From positions 62,001-126,000 of the forward strand of contig JAUNNB010000001.1 of assembly GCA_030531645.1 (NCBI GenBank): DNA of 64,000 nt, written 5' to 3'. Below the pieces are notes generated by a model, which worked only from the letters and a program-made list of their open reading frames with translations, made no database searches and was not told the DNA's origin. A program made the translations under genes and the position numbers. Source of the DNA: Candidatus Saccharimonadota bacterium (GTDB taxonomy: Bacteria; Patescibacteriota; Saccharimonadia; Saccharimonadales; Saccharimonadaceae). Of this stretch, positions 17,482 through 25,893 are shown piece after piece (the stretch's first letter is position 1; every line of letters starts with the position of its first letter).

Positions 17482-18882
17482 ATGGTGAAGGTAAAAACTC
17501 AGTTTGTTTGTAGTTCTTGTGGGGCTAATTTTGCCAAGTGGCAAGGTCAGTGCCCATCTTGTGGTGAGTGGAATACATTAACCGATGATGCTGCTACGGT
17601 CGCAAAATATGCGCCAGAAGCTATCGCCGAAGATTCTAAAAAATTTGCCCTAGGCAAAGCAGAACTTTCTGGAAAAGTCTTAGACTATACAAATATTTCC
17701 GATATTTCTCCAAGCGACAAAAAAGCTCGTTTACTTACAGAATTCAAAGATTTGAATACCGTGCTTGGTGGTGGTATCCTGCAAGGCTCAGTTAATTTGT
17801 TAGCAGGCCAACCAGGCATCGGCAAGTCTACAATTTTAATGCAGATCTGTGCTGAAGTTGCCAAGAAGGAAAAAGTTCTCTATGTTTCTGGTGAGGAGTC
17901 TGCCGGCCAAGTCAAAATGCGTGCAGTTCGCCTTGGTGCGAGTGGAAAGAACCTATCATTTGCAAGTTCAACTTCCGCTAATGACATCGCTAAGACTATC
18001 GAGTCCGGCGAATTCAAGTTGGTAATAATCGACTCGATTCAGACTGTCGCGATGAATGAAATATCGTCAGCCCCAGGCACTCCATCGCAGATTTCACAGT
18101 GTGGCAATCTCATTATTCGTGCCGCCAAGAAATCTGATACTGCAGTTATTATAGTGGGTCATGTCACAAAAGATGGCGACCTAGCCGGACCAAAAATCCT
18201 AGAACATTTAGTGGATGTAGTTTTGAACTTTGAAGGCGATCGTTATGGTGGTTTCAAAATGATTCGTGCTATCAAAAACCGTTTTGGGCCGACCAATGAA
18301 GCTGCAATTTTTGAAATGGAAGAAGAAGGTTTGAAGGAAGTTGAGAATCCATCTGCAGCTCTTCTTGCCGAACGCCAAAACACAGATGGCTCAATCATTC
18401 TTGCTACCGTGGATGGTAATCGCCCTCTGCTAGTAGAGATCCAAGCTCTTGCCACGAAGACATCCTTCGGCTATCCAAAACGCGCCACATCCGGTTTTGA
18501 TTTGAATCGTCTAAACCTACTTATTGCCGTTCTGGAACAGCGTACCAAGCTCAACTTGTCCGACGTCGACATCTTTCTAAATGTAGTAGGGGGAATCAAA
18601 ATTAAAGATTCTGCCGCCGACCTTGCAGTTTGTATCGCTATCGCTTCTGCACTGACTGGCCGCAAACTTTTTGAAGATTATGTGGTATTTGGTGAGGTGG
18701 GCTTGGGTGGCGAAATTCGTTCCGCTTTTCGTCCAGCTCAGCGCATCGCCGAGGCCAAAAAACTTGGTTTCAAGCATGCTATCGCTCCGCGCACTACTAA
18801 GGACCCAGCAGGTAGTAAAGGTTTCGTTCTTGGTGTAAAAGATTTAAGGGATACACTAATTAAATATGTCAACGAAAAGTAG
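17482..18882 (+). CDS. radA: DNA repair protein RadA (Sms)
   Basis: 466 residues. The N-terminal zinc finger is CSSCGANFAKWQGQCPSCGEW (residues 10-30). The RecA-like core has Walker A GQPGIGKST and the RadA-specific KNRFGPTNE motif, followed by a Lon-like C-terminal domain. RadA is a branch-migration helicase in recombinational repair. The GTG codon next to the ATG is an alternative start. The last 17 nt overlap ruvC, so two recombination genes are coupled. Confidence 0.95.
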   Translation: MVKVKTQFVCSSCGANFAKWQGQCPSCGEWNTLTDDAATVAKYAPEAIAEDSKKFALGKAELSGKVLDYTNISDISPSDKKARLLTEFKDLNTVLGGGILQGSVNLLAGQPGIGKSTILMQICAEVAKKEKVLYVSGEESAGQVKMRAVRLGASGKNLSFASSTSANDIAKTIESGEFKLVIIDSIQTVAMNEISSAPGTPSQISQCGNLIIRAAKKSDTAVIIVGHVTKDGDLAGPKILEHLVDVVLNFEGDRYGGFKMIRAIKNRFGPTNEAAIFEMEEEGLKEVENPSAALLAERQNTDGSIILATVDGNRPLLVEIQALATKTSFGYPKRATSGFDLNRLNLLIAVLEQRTKLNLSDVDIFLNVVGGIKIKDSAADLAVCIAIASALTGRKLFEDYVVFGEVGLGGEIRSAFRPAQRIAEAKKLGFKHAIAPRTTKDPAGSKGFVLGVKDLRDTLIKYVNEK

Positions 18883-19393
18883 CCTTACTAAAACTCGCAT
18901 TCTTGGCATTGATCCAGGCACTGGCATTTGTGGCTTTGGCGTGATTGAAGTGACTAGTAAGGTTAATAATGATAGTCTTAGTCTGCGTGGCAAAGTAAAG
19001 ATGATCGATAATGGCGTTATTTCTACACCACCACACACCCCGCTTTCGGACAGACTGTTAGATATTTATGAATCAATGCACGAGATTATCAAATTGAATA
19101 AACCAGATATGGTGAGTATTGAAAAACTTTTCTTCACCAAAAACATCACGACTGGTATTTCCGTCGCGGAGGCTCGTGGCGTCGTTCTACTTGTTTGCAA
19201 ACAAGAGAATCTTCCAGTCTTTGAATACACGCCAAATGAAATCAAAAAGACTCTAACTGGCTACGGTTCTGCCGACAAGAAGCAGATGCAGGAAATGGTA
19301 AAACTTCATCTTGGTCTTAAAGATGTTCCAAAACCAGACGATGCAGCAGACGCACTAGCCGCCGCTATTACACACACCTTGATGGCTAATTAA
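18866..19393 (+). CDS. ruvC: Holliday junction resolvase RuvC
   Basis: 175 residues. RNase H-like fold with the four acidic residues recognisable: ILGIDPGTG (first Asp), VSIEKLFF (Glu), and DDAADALAAAITH (last two Asp). RuvC cuts Holliday junctions symmetrically. ruvA and ruvB are not in this window. It overlaps radA and ends convergently with the PH-domain gene, whose stop overlaps by 4 nt. Confidence 0.94.
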   Translation: MSTKSSLTKTRILGIDPGTGICGFGVIEVTSKVNNDSLSLRGKVKMIDNGVISTPPHTPLSDRLLDIYESMHEIIKLNKPDMVSIEKLFFTKNITTGISVAEARGVVLLVCKQENLPVFEYTPNEIKKTLTGYGSADKKQMQEMVKLHLGLKDVPKPDDAADALAAAITHTLMAN

Positions 19394-19980
19394 TTATCTT
19401 CTTTATCTTTTTTCTGATCCTTGGCTTCGTGCACCAAGTGAGTGATAACCTTGAGTTCGTTTACTGGGTTATCGAGAGACTTAAATGTATAGGTGGTTTC
19501 ATCACCAACCGTAGACATACGCAGTGTGCCGATGTTGAACAAGTGTTCAAAGAGGCCGTTCTGCTTGAAAGAAACATCTTCGATTGAGTTTAGGTCGATA
19601 ATATTAGTTGATGCAGAGAAGAGGGAAGTCATTGTCTGCTGAACGACGCGATTATTGGTGATATAAATTCTATTAGCATTATAAACGCGTGTGGCAACTA
19701 GTGCACAGACGAAAATTGCTACCATTACCAAGACAACTACAAGTGTCATCATGGCCTTTGCTGCTGAATCGAGTTTAGTTGCCCCACCAGAAGCTGAAGC
19801 AAGAAATAGGCCCAGAACTACACCGCAAACGATGAGTGCTAGGGCTGTGCCAGACCAGATGAAAATCGGAATTATCCTAGAACATCTCAAAGAGAGTTCT
19901 ACATATTCATCTTCCTCAAGAGTTATGCCTGGGAAATCTTTTTTGGACCTCGCATGGCGAAGCTTTGATAAATCTGTCAT
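19390..19980 (-). CDS. Membrane protein with bacterial PH (bPH2/DUF304-like) domain
   Basis: 196 residues. Two transmembrane helices at about 37-62 and 76-98 are followed by RVYNANRIYITNNRVVQQTMTSLFSASTNIIDLNSIEDVSF, the characteristic start of a bacterial PH-like domain in which the membrane pair precedes the domain. The C-terminus is charged (DQKKDKEDN). Function is unknown. It is divergent from ftsK across about 50 bp that contain both promoters. Confidence 0.75.
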   Translation of the reverse strand: MTDLSKLRHARSKKDFPGITLEEDEYVELSLRCSRIIPIFIWSGTALALIVCGVVLGLFLASASGGATKLDSAAKAMMTLVVVLVMVAIFVCALVATRVYNANRIYITNNRVVQQTMTSLFSASTNIIDLNSIEDVSFKQNGLFEHLFNIGTLRMSTVGDETTYTFKSLDNPVNELKVITHLVHEAKDQKKDKEDN

Positions 19981-20029
19981 ACTAAGATAATTATATCATA
20001 TTTTGCGTTTTTATGGTAGAATAAAGTAT

Positions 20030-22267
20030 ATGGCAAAGAAACACAAAGGCCGCAAAAGTACAAGAGAGGTAGGACCGGAGTATAATCTCCCTGGAGGTTT
20101 CTGGCGTCAGGTCTTTGCCGTCTTCTTGATAGTTCTCGCAATAGCACTCGTCGCCACTTGGTTCGGCGAGGGCGGATCGGCACTTAACGCTATCCATAGC
20201 GTGATGCTAAAAGGTATTGGCTATGCTAGCTACTTCATTCCAGTTGTTCTCGTTTACATTGCAGTGAAGATTTTCCGTGCTGAAAACAATCGTATCTCAG
20301 TGCTTGTTTGGATTGCTGCATTCTTGATGGTGGCATGGCTTTCTGGTGTCTTTGGACTTCCAACTATTGGTAAGGCAGACCCTACCGGTGGCATTGTTGG
20401 CGAATATTTAAATAAATTAGTCACCTTGGCGCTCAACCCGGGTGTCGCAGCTATTATATATATAGTCCTTATTCTTATTACTAGTCTTTTCTTACTCCAA
20501 GTTTCTCCAGCCACTTTCTTCTCGAAAATTGTTGGCTTCTTCCGCTCGAATCGCAGAAGCGAGGATGCAGAGAATGCTCGCATTTCTCGTCGCGCCGAGG
20601 AAGAGGGTGAAACTGTTCATAATCTCAAAATTAAGAAGAGCGGTTTTCCTCCAGCTACCGATGAGCCTGCTCCAAAGTTTGCCATACACAAGGCTGCTAC
20701 TCCGGATAAGGCTCCTGAAAAAGAAGAGTCAGAAGACAAGGTTCTTACGGCTGTCACAGATCCAGACTGGAAGATGCCAACTCCAGACCTTTTGAAGGCG
20801 AGTAAGTCTCTCAAGACCGCTCCAGACGGTGGCAATCTTCAGCAAAACGCAGAAATTATTAAGTCTACGTTCTTTGACTTTGGCATCGAAGTCGAAGTAG
20901 ATGGTGCTAATGTCGGCCCTCGTGTTACACAATACACGCTTCGTCCACCTCGTGGCACAGCGCTTTCTAAGATTGCTGCTCGCGACAAAGAGCTTGCTTA
21001 CAACCTAGCAGTTGATAAGATTCGTATCGAAGCTCCAATTCCTGGAACTAACCTCATTGGTATTGAGATTCCAAATGCCATAGAAGGTTCTGTGACCTTA
21101 CGCTCAATGCTTGATACTGATGTATGGAAAAAGGCTAAGGATCCACTTACTTTCATTTGCGGTCAAGATATTTCCGGTAATCCTGTCGTGGCTAACCTTG
21201 CTAAAATGCCGCACCTCTTGATTGCTGGTACTACTGGTTCTGGTAAGTCCGTTATGACCAATACTTTGATTAGCTCCCTTCTTTTCCGTAACGCACCATC
21301 AGATTTGAAACTTATCATTGTCGACCCAAAACAGGTTGAAATGGTTCAATACGAAGATATCCCACATCTTCTCACGCCGGTTATTAATAGTACCGATAAA
21401 GCTCTTTCGGCTATGAAGTGGGCTGTCAATGAGATGGAACGTCGCTATTCATGCATGTCTAAAGAGCGTGTGAAGAAAATTGACGATTACAATACCAAGA
21501 TGGCAAATAAAACCGTCGGCGTGACCGACGAAGACGGCAATGAGCAACAACACGATGGTGGCAAGATGCCATATATCGTAATCATCATCGATGAGATGGC
21601 CGACCTTATGATGCAGGCAGGGAAAGACCTTGAAGCCTTAATTGTGCGCGTCGCACAGAAAGGTCGTGCTGCTGGTATCCATCTCGTACTCGCAACCCAG
21701 CGTCCAGAAGTTAAGGTTATTACTGGTCTTATCAAAGCTAATGTTCCTGGCCGTATCGCCTTCGCCGTGAACAATAATATGGACTCACGTATCATGCTCG
21801 ATATGGGTGGTGCCGAGAAGTTGCTTGGTAAAGGCGATATGTTGATGCTCACCACCGAGATGATGGGTAAGCCTAAGCGCGTCCAGGGTGCGTTCTCGCC
21901 AGACGAAGACGTGGAGAACCTCACCAGCTTCCTTCGCGAACAACGCGCTCCAGAATACAATGACGATGTTATTTCCCAGGTTGTCCAAATTAAGGGCGGA
22001 GAAGCAGGCGGTGATATTGCTGGCGGCTTCGGTCGTAGGTATGATCCAAACGACCCACTTGTCCGCAAGGCCATTGAAATTACTTTAAGCAAAGGCGAAT
22101 TCTCTACATCAAACTTACAGACTTATCTTGGTAAAGCGCACGGGTGGGTTTCCGGTCTCGCTTTGTGGCTTGAAAGTATTTCCGTAATCGGCCCAAAGAA
22201 TGGTAACAAGGCTCGTGAAGTTCTCATCAAGTCTATGGATGAGTTTGACGAATTAGCCAATCAATAA
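20030..22267 (+). CDS. ftsK: DNA translocase FtsK/SpoIIIE
   Basis: About 745 residues. Four N-terminal TM helices (about 25-170), a charged linker, then the RecA-like motor with Walker A AGTTGSGKSVM, Walker B IVIIIDEMADLMM, and the C-terminal winged-helix gamma domain (ALWLESISVIGPKNGNKAREVLI). It pumps chromosome termini through the division septum. The start at 20030 is chosen because TAGAAT (20017-20022) lies 7 nt upstream; an in-frame ATG at 20003 would precede the promoter. Confidence 0.94.
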   Translation: MAKKHKGRKSTREVGPEYNLPGGFWRQVFAVFLIVLAIALVATWFGEGGSALNAIHSVMLKGIGYASYFIPVVLVYIAVKIFRAENNRISVLVWIAAFLMVAWLSGVFGLPTIGKADPTGGIVGEYLNKLVTLALNPGVAAIIYIVLILITSLFLLQVSPATFFSKIVGFFRSNRRSEDAENARISRRAEEEGETVHNLKIKKSGFPPATDEPAPKFAIHKAATPDKAPEKEESEDKVLTAVTDPDWKMPTPDLLKASKSLKTAPDGGNLQQNAEIIKSTFFDFGIEVEVDGANVGPRVTQYTLRPPRGTALSKIAARDKELAYNLAVDKIRIEAPIPGTNLIGIEIPNAIEGSVTLRSMLDTDVWKKAKDPLTFICGQDISGNPVVANLAKMPHLLIAGTTGSGKSVMTNTLISSLLFRNAPSDLKLIIVDPKQVEMVQYEDIPHLLTPVINSTDKALSAMKWAVNEMERRYSCMSKERVKKIDDYNTKMANKTVGVTDEDGNEQQHDGGKMPYIVIIIDEMADLMMQAGKDLEALIVRVAQKGRAAGIHLVLATQRPEVKVITGLIKANVPGRIAFAVNNNMDSRIMLDMGGAEKLLGKGDMLMLTTEMMGKPKRVQGAFSPDEDVENLTSFLREQRAPEYNDDVISQVVQIKGGEAGGDIAGGFGRRYDPNDPLVRKAIEITLSKGEFSTSNLQTYLGKAHGWVSGLALWLESISVIGPKNGNKAREVLIKSMDEFDELANQ

Positions 22268-22297
22268 TACAATAGTTTCATATTAACAGGAGGTTAC

Positions 22298-23452
22298 ATG
22301 CCAACGAGGCGTCCGAAGGTGACGGTGGTGGTCCCTGTTTATAAAGTTGAAAAGTATTTGCGTGAGTGCGTGGACAGTATTCTGCGCCAGACACTAAAAA
22401 ACATTGAAGTCATTTTAATCGACGACGGTTCGCCAGACGACTGTGGCCAGATTATTGATGAATATGCTAAGGCTGATAAACGCGTTGTCGCGGTTCACCA
22501 GGAGAACTCTGGATATTCCAAAGCGGTTAATCGTGGCATTGAAATGGCACGCGGTGAGTATATTGGCATCATTGAGTCTGACGACTGGATTGAACCAGAT
22601 ATGTATGAAACGCTATATAACGACGCCAAGAAAAACAGAACCGACGTCACTAAGGGCATGTTTTATTTCTACAATTCTACGGTTCTCGCCGGCGCCCAGA
22701 ACTCAGTTTTCAGGAATCCATCCAACGTTGATTTGAGGCTTGCTCCGTCCGGAGTATTTCAGGCCAAAGAATGGCCTAAATTAATTGCATTCCATGCGTC
22801 AATTTGGTCTGCCATCTATCGTGCCGACTTTATCAAGAAAATCCCAATTCCAGAATCCGCTGGCGCTAGCTATCAAGATTTTCCATTTATGATGCAATTC
22901 TTGACTAAGGCAAAACGCATTACCGTAGTGAAACGCCCATTTGTCCATTGGCGCAATGATCCAGAGCAGGGAAATTCCTCAAGTGCGCGTGGCGAGAAAC
23001 TTTTGCTCATGGCGCAAAATTCTAAATTATCTCTTGAAATTGCCCATAAATATAAAGATTACGATAAAATTCGTGAAGCCGTATTCATTCAGATTCTCTG
23101 GGCTAATTTGAGCTTCTTTGAACGTGAAGGTTTCAGGTTAAGAGGGGCATATTATAAACTTTTGCGCGAGATCTTTTCAGAAATTGCTGGTGATCCTACT
23201 TTCAAATTCCAGTATTTCAGCAAACACGATAAAGACATGGTTAAATACTTCTTGGTCAAAAATGGCCGTGCTAAGTATGAAGTTCATCGTTTCTTCCATA
23301 GAATTCGTTCCGCTCTACATAAATTCGCTCGCACATTCTTTCCAACCTATCGCACAGTTACATATCTCAAGTGGCAGAACTGGGAAATGGAACATCAGCT
23401 CGAAATGATGTCCGAAGAAATCCAAGCAATCAGAAAGCAGTTAGAAAAATAA
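22298..23452 (+). CDS. Family 2 glycosyltransferase
   Basis: 384 residues. GT-A fold with PVYKVEKYLRECVDSILRQT, the nucleotide-binding IDDGSPDDCG and the metal-binding ESDDW motif in the first 110 residues, typical of EpsH/WcaA-like GT2 enzymes. The C-terminal third is basic and helical, without clear TM segments. It probably adds a sugar to a surface polysaccharide or glycolipid; acceptor and donor are unknown. AGGAGGT precedes the ATG. The gene sits between ftsK and the rpsF operon. Confidence 0.88.
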   Translation: MPTRRPKVTVVVPVYKVEKYLRECVDSILRQTLKNIEVILIDDGSPDDCGQIIDEYAKADKRVVAVHQENSGYSKAVNRGIEMARGEYIGIIESDDWIEPDMYETLYNDAKKNRTDVTKGMFYFYNSTVLAGAQNSVFRNPSNVDLRLAPSGVFQAKEWPKLIAFHASIWSAIYRADFIKKIPIPESAGASYQDFPFMMQFLTKAKRITVVKRPFVHWRNDPEQGNSSSARGEKLLLMAQNSKLSLEIAHKYKDYDKIREAVFIQILWANLSFFEREGFRLRGAYYKLLREIFSEIAGDPTFKFQYFSKHDKDMVKYFLVKNGRAKYEVHRFFHRIRSALHKFARTFFPTYRTVTYLKWQNWEMEHQLEMMSEEIQAIRKQLEK

Positions 23453-23481
23453 TTGAATTTTTCTAACAGATGTGATATAAT
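23453..23481 (+). promoter_or_regulatory. Promoter of the rpsF-ssb-rpsR operon
   Basis: TTGAAT (23453-23458), 17-bp spacer, extended -10 with TATAAT at 23476-23481. The ~55-nt leader contains hairpin agcaaac/gtttgct (23499-23505 with 23518-23524), a possible site for S6:S18 feedback binding, followed by AAAGGAG. Confidence 0.6.
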
Positions 23482-23543
23482 TGCTGTAATATCAGCTCAG
23501 CAAACAGCATTTGGCGTGTTTGCTTTAACCAAAGGAGTAAGAA

Positions 23544-23897
23544 GTGAAACAGTATGAACTTACTGTGTTGTATCATCCTGATTTAGAGATGAATATAACA
23601 CCAGCCACTGACAAAATCGCTGCGCTCGTCAAGGCGAACGGTGGTAAAATCGTTTCTGAAGAAAACGAAGGTAAGAAACGCCTAGCTTATCCTATCAATG
23701 GACTCGACTATGCGGTCTACTACTTCTATGTCGTGGAACTTCCTGCAGAAGCCCCTCGCAAGATAGAAGCCACCCTCAACATTTCTGAAGAAACCATACG
23801 TCATCTCTTAGTCTCCGTTGATGCTCGCAAGGCAAAATATGCTGCTAAGCGTGCAGAACGTGAAGATAAAGAAGATGTCGCTGAAGATAATGAATAA
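23544..23897 (+). CDS. rpsF: 30S ribosomal protein S6
   Basis: 117 residues from a GTG start 6 nt after AAAGGAG. It begins KQYELTVLYHPDLE and contains KIVSEENEGKKRLAYPINGLDYAVYYFYVVELP, the S6 core, with an acidic tail (EDKEDVAEDNE). S6 binds S18 on the platform of the 30S subunit, and the S18 gene lies two genes downstream in the conserved rpsF-ssb-rpsR order. Confidence 0.96.
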   Translation: MKQYELTVLYHPDLEMNITPATDKIAALVKANGGKIVSEENEGKKRLAYPINGLDYAVYYFYVVELPAEAPRKIEATLNISEETIRHLLVSVDARKAKYAAKRAEREDKEDVAEDNE

Positions 23898-23915
23898 TAA
23901 GTAAAGGAGTAATTT

Positions 23916-24359
23916 ATGGCGCGGGGTTTTAGCAAAGCAATCATTGTGGGCAACTTAACAAGGGATCCAGAGCTTCGCTCTACGGCCGGCGGTACATCCG
24001 TCTGTCGTATTAGCGTCGCCGTCAGCCGTCAATACAAAGGTAATGATGGCGATATGAAGGATGAGGTTTCTTATCTCGATTGTTCCGCTTGGGGCAAGCA
24101 AGGTGAGACCATCAGCCAATATCTACACAAAGGAGATCCAATCTTGGTCTCTGGTCGTCTTCGCCAAAATTCATATGAGGCAAAAGATGGCAGCAAACGT
24201 AACTCTGTAGAAATCGTTGTCGAAGACTTCAACTTTATCGGCGGTCGTGGAAATAACGACTTTAGCTCTAAGTCTTCTAGCGATGCTAGTGAAGTTCCTG
24301 ATGTCGTACCTGATGATATTCCTGAAGGTGAAATCGACGTCGATGATATGCCATTCTAA
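23916..24359 (+). CDS. ssb: Single-stranded DNA-binding protein
   Basis: 147 residues. OB fold starting with KAIIVGNLTRDPELRSTAGGTSVCRISVAVSR, then YLDCSAWGKQGETISQYLHKGDPILVSGRL. The disordered acidic tail ends in the canonical DDMPF, the tip that recruits repair and replication partners. It is cotranscribed between the S6 and S18 genes. Confidence 0.96.
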   Translation: MARGFSKAIIVGNLTRDPELRSTAGGTSVCRISVAVSRQYKGNDGDMKDEVSYLDCSAWGKQGETISQYLHKGDPILVSGRLRQNSYEAKDGSKRNSVEIVVEDFNFIGGRGNNDFSSKSSSDASEVPDVVPDDIPEGEIDVDDMPF

Positions 24360-24387
24360 AACGAACACTGTAAATTAAGGAGAAATT

Positions 24388-24585
24388 ATGAGAAAGATTA
24401 AGAACGATCCGAATCTGTATTTCGATTATCGCGATGTGAAAACACTCCAGCGTTACATCGATCCTTACGGTAGGATTGAGCCTATGAGCAAGACCGGTCT
24501 TTCTGCAAAACAGCAGCGTCAGCTCGCAGTTGCAGTTAAGCGTGCTCGCCATATCGCTCTTCTCCCATTCGTATCAGAGAATTAA
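24388..24585 (+). CDS. rpsR: 30S ribosomal protein S18
   Basis: 65 residues, a short form. It contains [39 protein letters not shown], matching the RNA-binding core of S18. The N-terminus is short and lacks the basic/cysteine region of longer S18 versions. AAGGAGAAA precedes the ATG. Confidence 0.94.
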   Translation: MRKIKNDPNLYFDYRDVKTLQRYIDPYGRIEPMSKTGLSAKQQRQLAVAVKRARHIALLPFVSEN

Positions 24586-24590
24586 TATCT

Positions 24591-24611
24591 ACCCCAGATA
24601 TGAGCTGGGGT
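24591..24611 (+). other. Intercistronic hairpin between rpsR and efp
   Basis: accccag/ctggggt stem (24591-24597 with 24605-24611), no T run. It could be an mRNA-stability or processing hairpin rather than a terminator. Confidence 0.5.
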
Positions 24612-24628
24612 AACAAGAAAGGAATATA

Positions 24629-25189
24629 ATGTACGGACCTACGGATCTAAAGAAAAATGTACTCATCACTCTCGACGGCCAACCGTACAAGGTGGTAGAG
24701 TATTCGCAAAAAGTGATGGGACGTGGTGGCTCCATTGTTAACGTTAAGGTTAAAAACCTTATCACTGGCGCTCTTCTTCCAAAGACTTTCAAAGGTCAGG
24801 AAAAGATTGAGCCGGCTGAGGTTACCACGAAGAAAGTTCAGTATCTTTATAAAGATGATGAAAAATTCTACTTTATGGATCCTGAATCATTTGAGCAGTA
24901 TGAACTTCTCGCTGACATGGTTGGCGACATGAAAGATTTCATGAAAGATGGTGACGAGATGGAAATCCAATTCTATAACGGCACCGCCATCAACCTTGTT
25001 CTTCCGAAGAACCTTTGGCTTGAAGTTACTTATACTGAAACCGCAGTTAAAGGCGATACGTCTACTTCAGTTATGAAAGACGCAACGCTCGAAACCGGTG
25101 TCGTAATCAAGGTTCCTGCCTTCATCAAAACCGGTGACGTTGTTTCTGTTGATACTGAAACTTACGCATATCGCGAACGAAGGAAATAA
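24629..25189 (+). CDS. efp: Elongation factor P
   Basis: 186 residues, three beta-barrel domains. The N-terminal KOW-like domain has the tip loop KVMGRGGS with Arg at position 32, where E. coli and Bacillus EF-P carry a lysine at the matching loop position; an Arg tip is known from rhamnosylated Pseudomonas-type EF-P. The C-terminal domain contains GDTSTSVMKDATLETGVVIKVPAFIKTGD. EF-P rescues ribosomes stalled at polyproline. The stop overlaps the start of the tlyA-like gene (AATG). No modification enzyme is recognised nearby. Confidence 0.95.
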   Translation: MYGPTDLKKNVLITLDGQPYKVVEYSQKVMGRGGSIVNVKVKNLITGALLPKTFKGQEKIEPAEVTTKKVQYLYKDDEKFYFMDPESFEQYELLADMVGDMKDFMKDGDEMEIQFYNGTAINLVLPKNLWLEVTYTETAVKGDTSTSVMKDATLETGVVIKVPAFIKTGDVVSVDTETYAYRERRK

Positions 25190-25743
25190 TGCCTGTATCA
25201 AGGGCACATGAAAAAATAGCGGACGCTGCAGAGGCGTTCCGCTATGATTTTCGTGGGAAGGTTGCGCTAGATATCGGTTCTAGTACCGGCGGCTTTACAG
25301 AATATGCTTTGAGCCGTGGCGCCAAAAAAGTTATTGCCGTAGAAAAGGGAACTAATCAAATGAAAGCTCCTTTGCGTTTCGATTCGCGTATCAATCTCCA
25401 CGAAAAAACAGACATTTTTGAGTTCGAGCCAAACGAAAAAATCGATGTAATTATGGCAGATGTGTCATTTATTTCTCTAAAACAAGTTTTAGCTTATGCG
25501 AAAACCCATATTGCAAGTAGCAATACTGATTTTCTCGTAATGCTAAAACCTCAATTCGAAGCAAAGGATGCAGATCTTAAGAAAGGTATCGTAAAGAACG
25601 AAAAAATTCGTCGTGAAATCATTAAAGACTTTGAGGCCTGGCTTAAAAACAACAAGTTCCTTTGCGTCAATAAAAGGGATAATATTCTAGCTGGCAAGAA
25701 CGGCAACGTAGAGCGTTTTTACCTCTTAAAACTCGCTAAATAG
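25189..25743 (+). CDS. TlyA-like rRNA 2'-O-methyltransferase lacking the S4 domain
   Basis: 184 residues. FtsJ-type methyltransferase with the SAM motif ALDIGSSTGGFTEYALSRGAKKVIAVEKG, the IMADVSFISL segment and MLKPQFE, all matching the catalytic domain of TlyA. TlyA proteins normally start with an S4 RNA-binding domain of about 60 residues; here the protein opens directly at SRAHEKIADAAEAF. TlyA methylates cytidines in 16S and 23S rRNA. It is 1-nt coupled to efp. Confidence 0.85.
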   Translation: MPVSRAHEKIADAAEAFRYDFRGKVALDIGSSTGGFTEYALSRGAKKVIAVEKGTNQMKAPLRFDSRINLHEKTDIFEFEPNEKIDVIMADVSFISLKQVLAYAKTHIASSNTDFLVMLKPQFEAKDADLKKGIVKNEKIRREIIKDFEAWLKNNKFLCVNKRDNILAGKNGNVERFYLLKLAK

Positions 25744-25755
25744 ACCGCCTAAACC

Positions 25756-25784
25756 TTGCATTTTTAGGCAAACTTTGCTATAAT
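25756..25784 (+). promoter_or_regulatory. Promoter and leader of the RNase J gene
   Basis: TTGCAT (25756-25761), 17-bp spacer ending in TTGC, TATAAT (25779-25784). The ~100-nt leader contains a short hairpin aactc/gagtt followed by TTTTTG (about 25818-25836), a possible attenuator. Confidence 0.6.
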
Positions 25785-25893
25785 AATAGTAACAGTTGTA
25801 ATACTTGTAAAACCGTCGAACTCATCCGAGTTTTTGTACGCGTCAAGCTGCGAGGTATCAGCAATATTATTAAACTAAACAAGGAAAATTTTA

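Noticed and set aside
20003-20029. Upstream ATG of ftsK
   Set aside because: The -10 box (20017-20022) lies downstream of it, so the codon would not be in the transcript.
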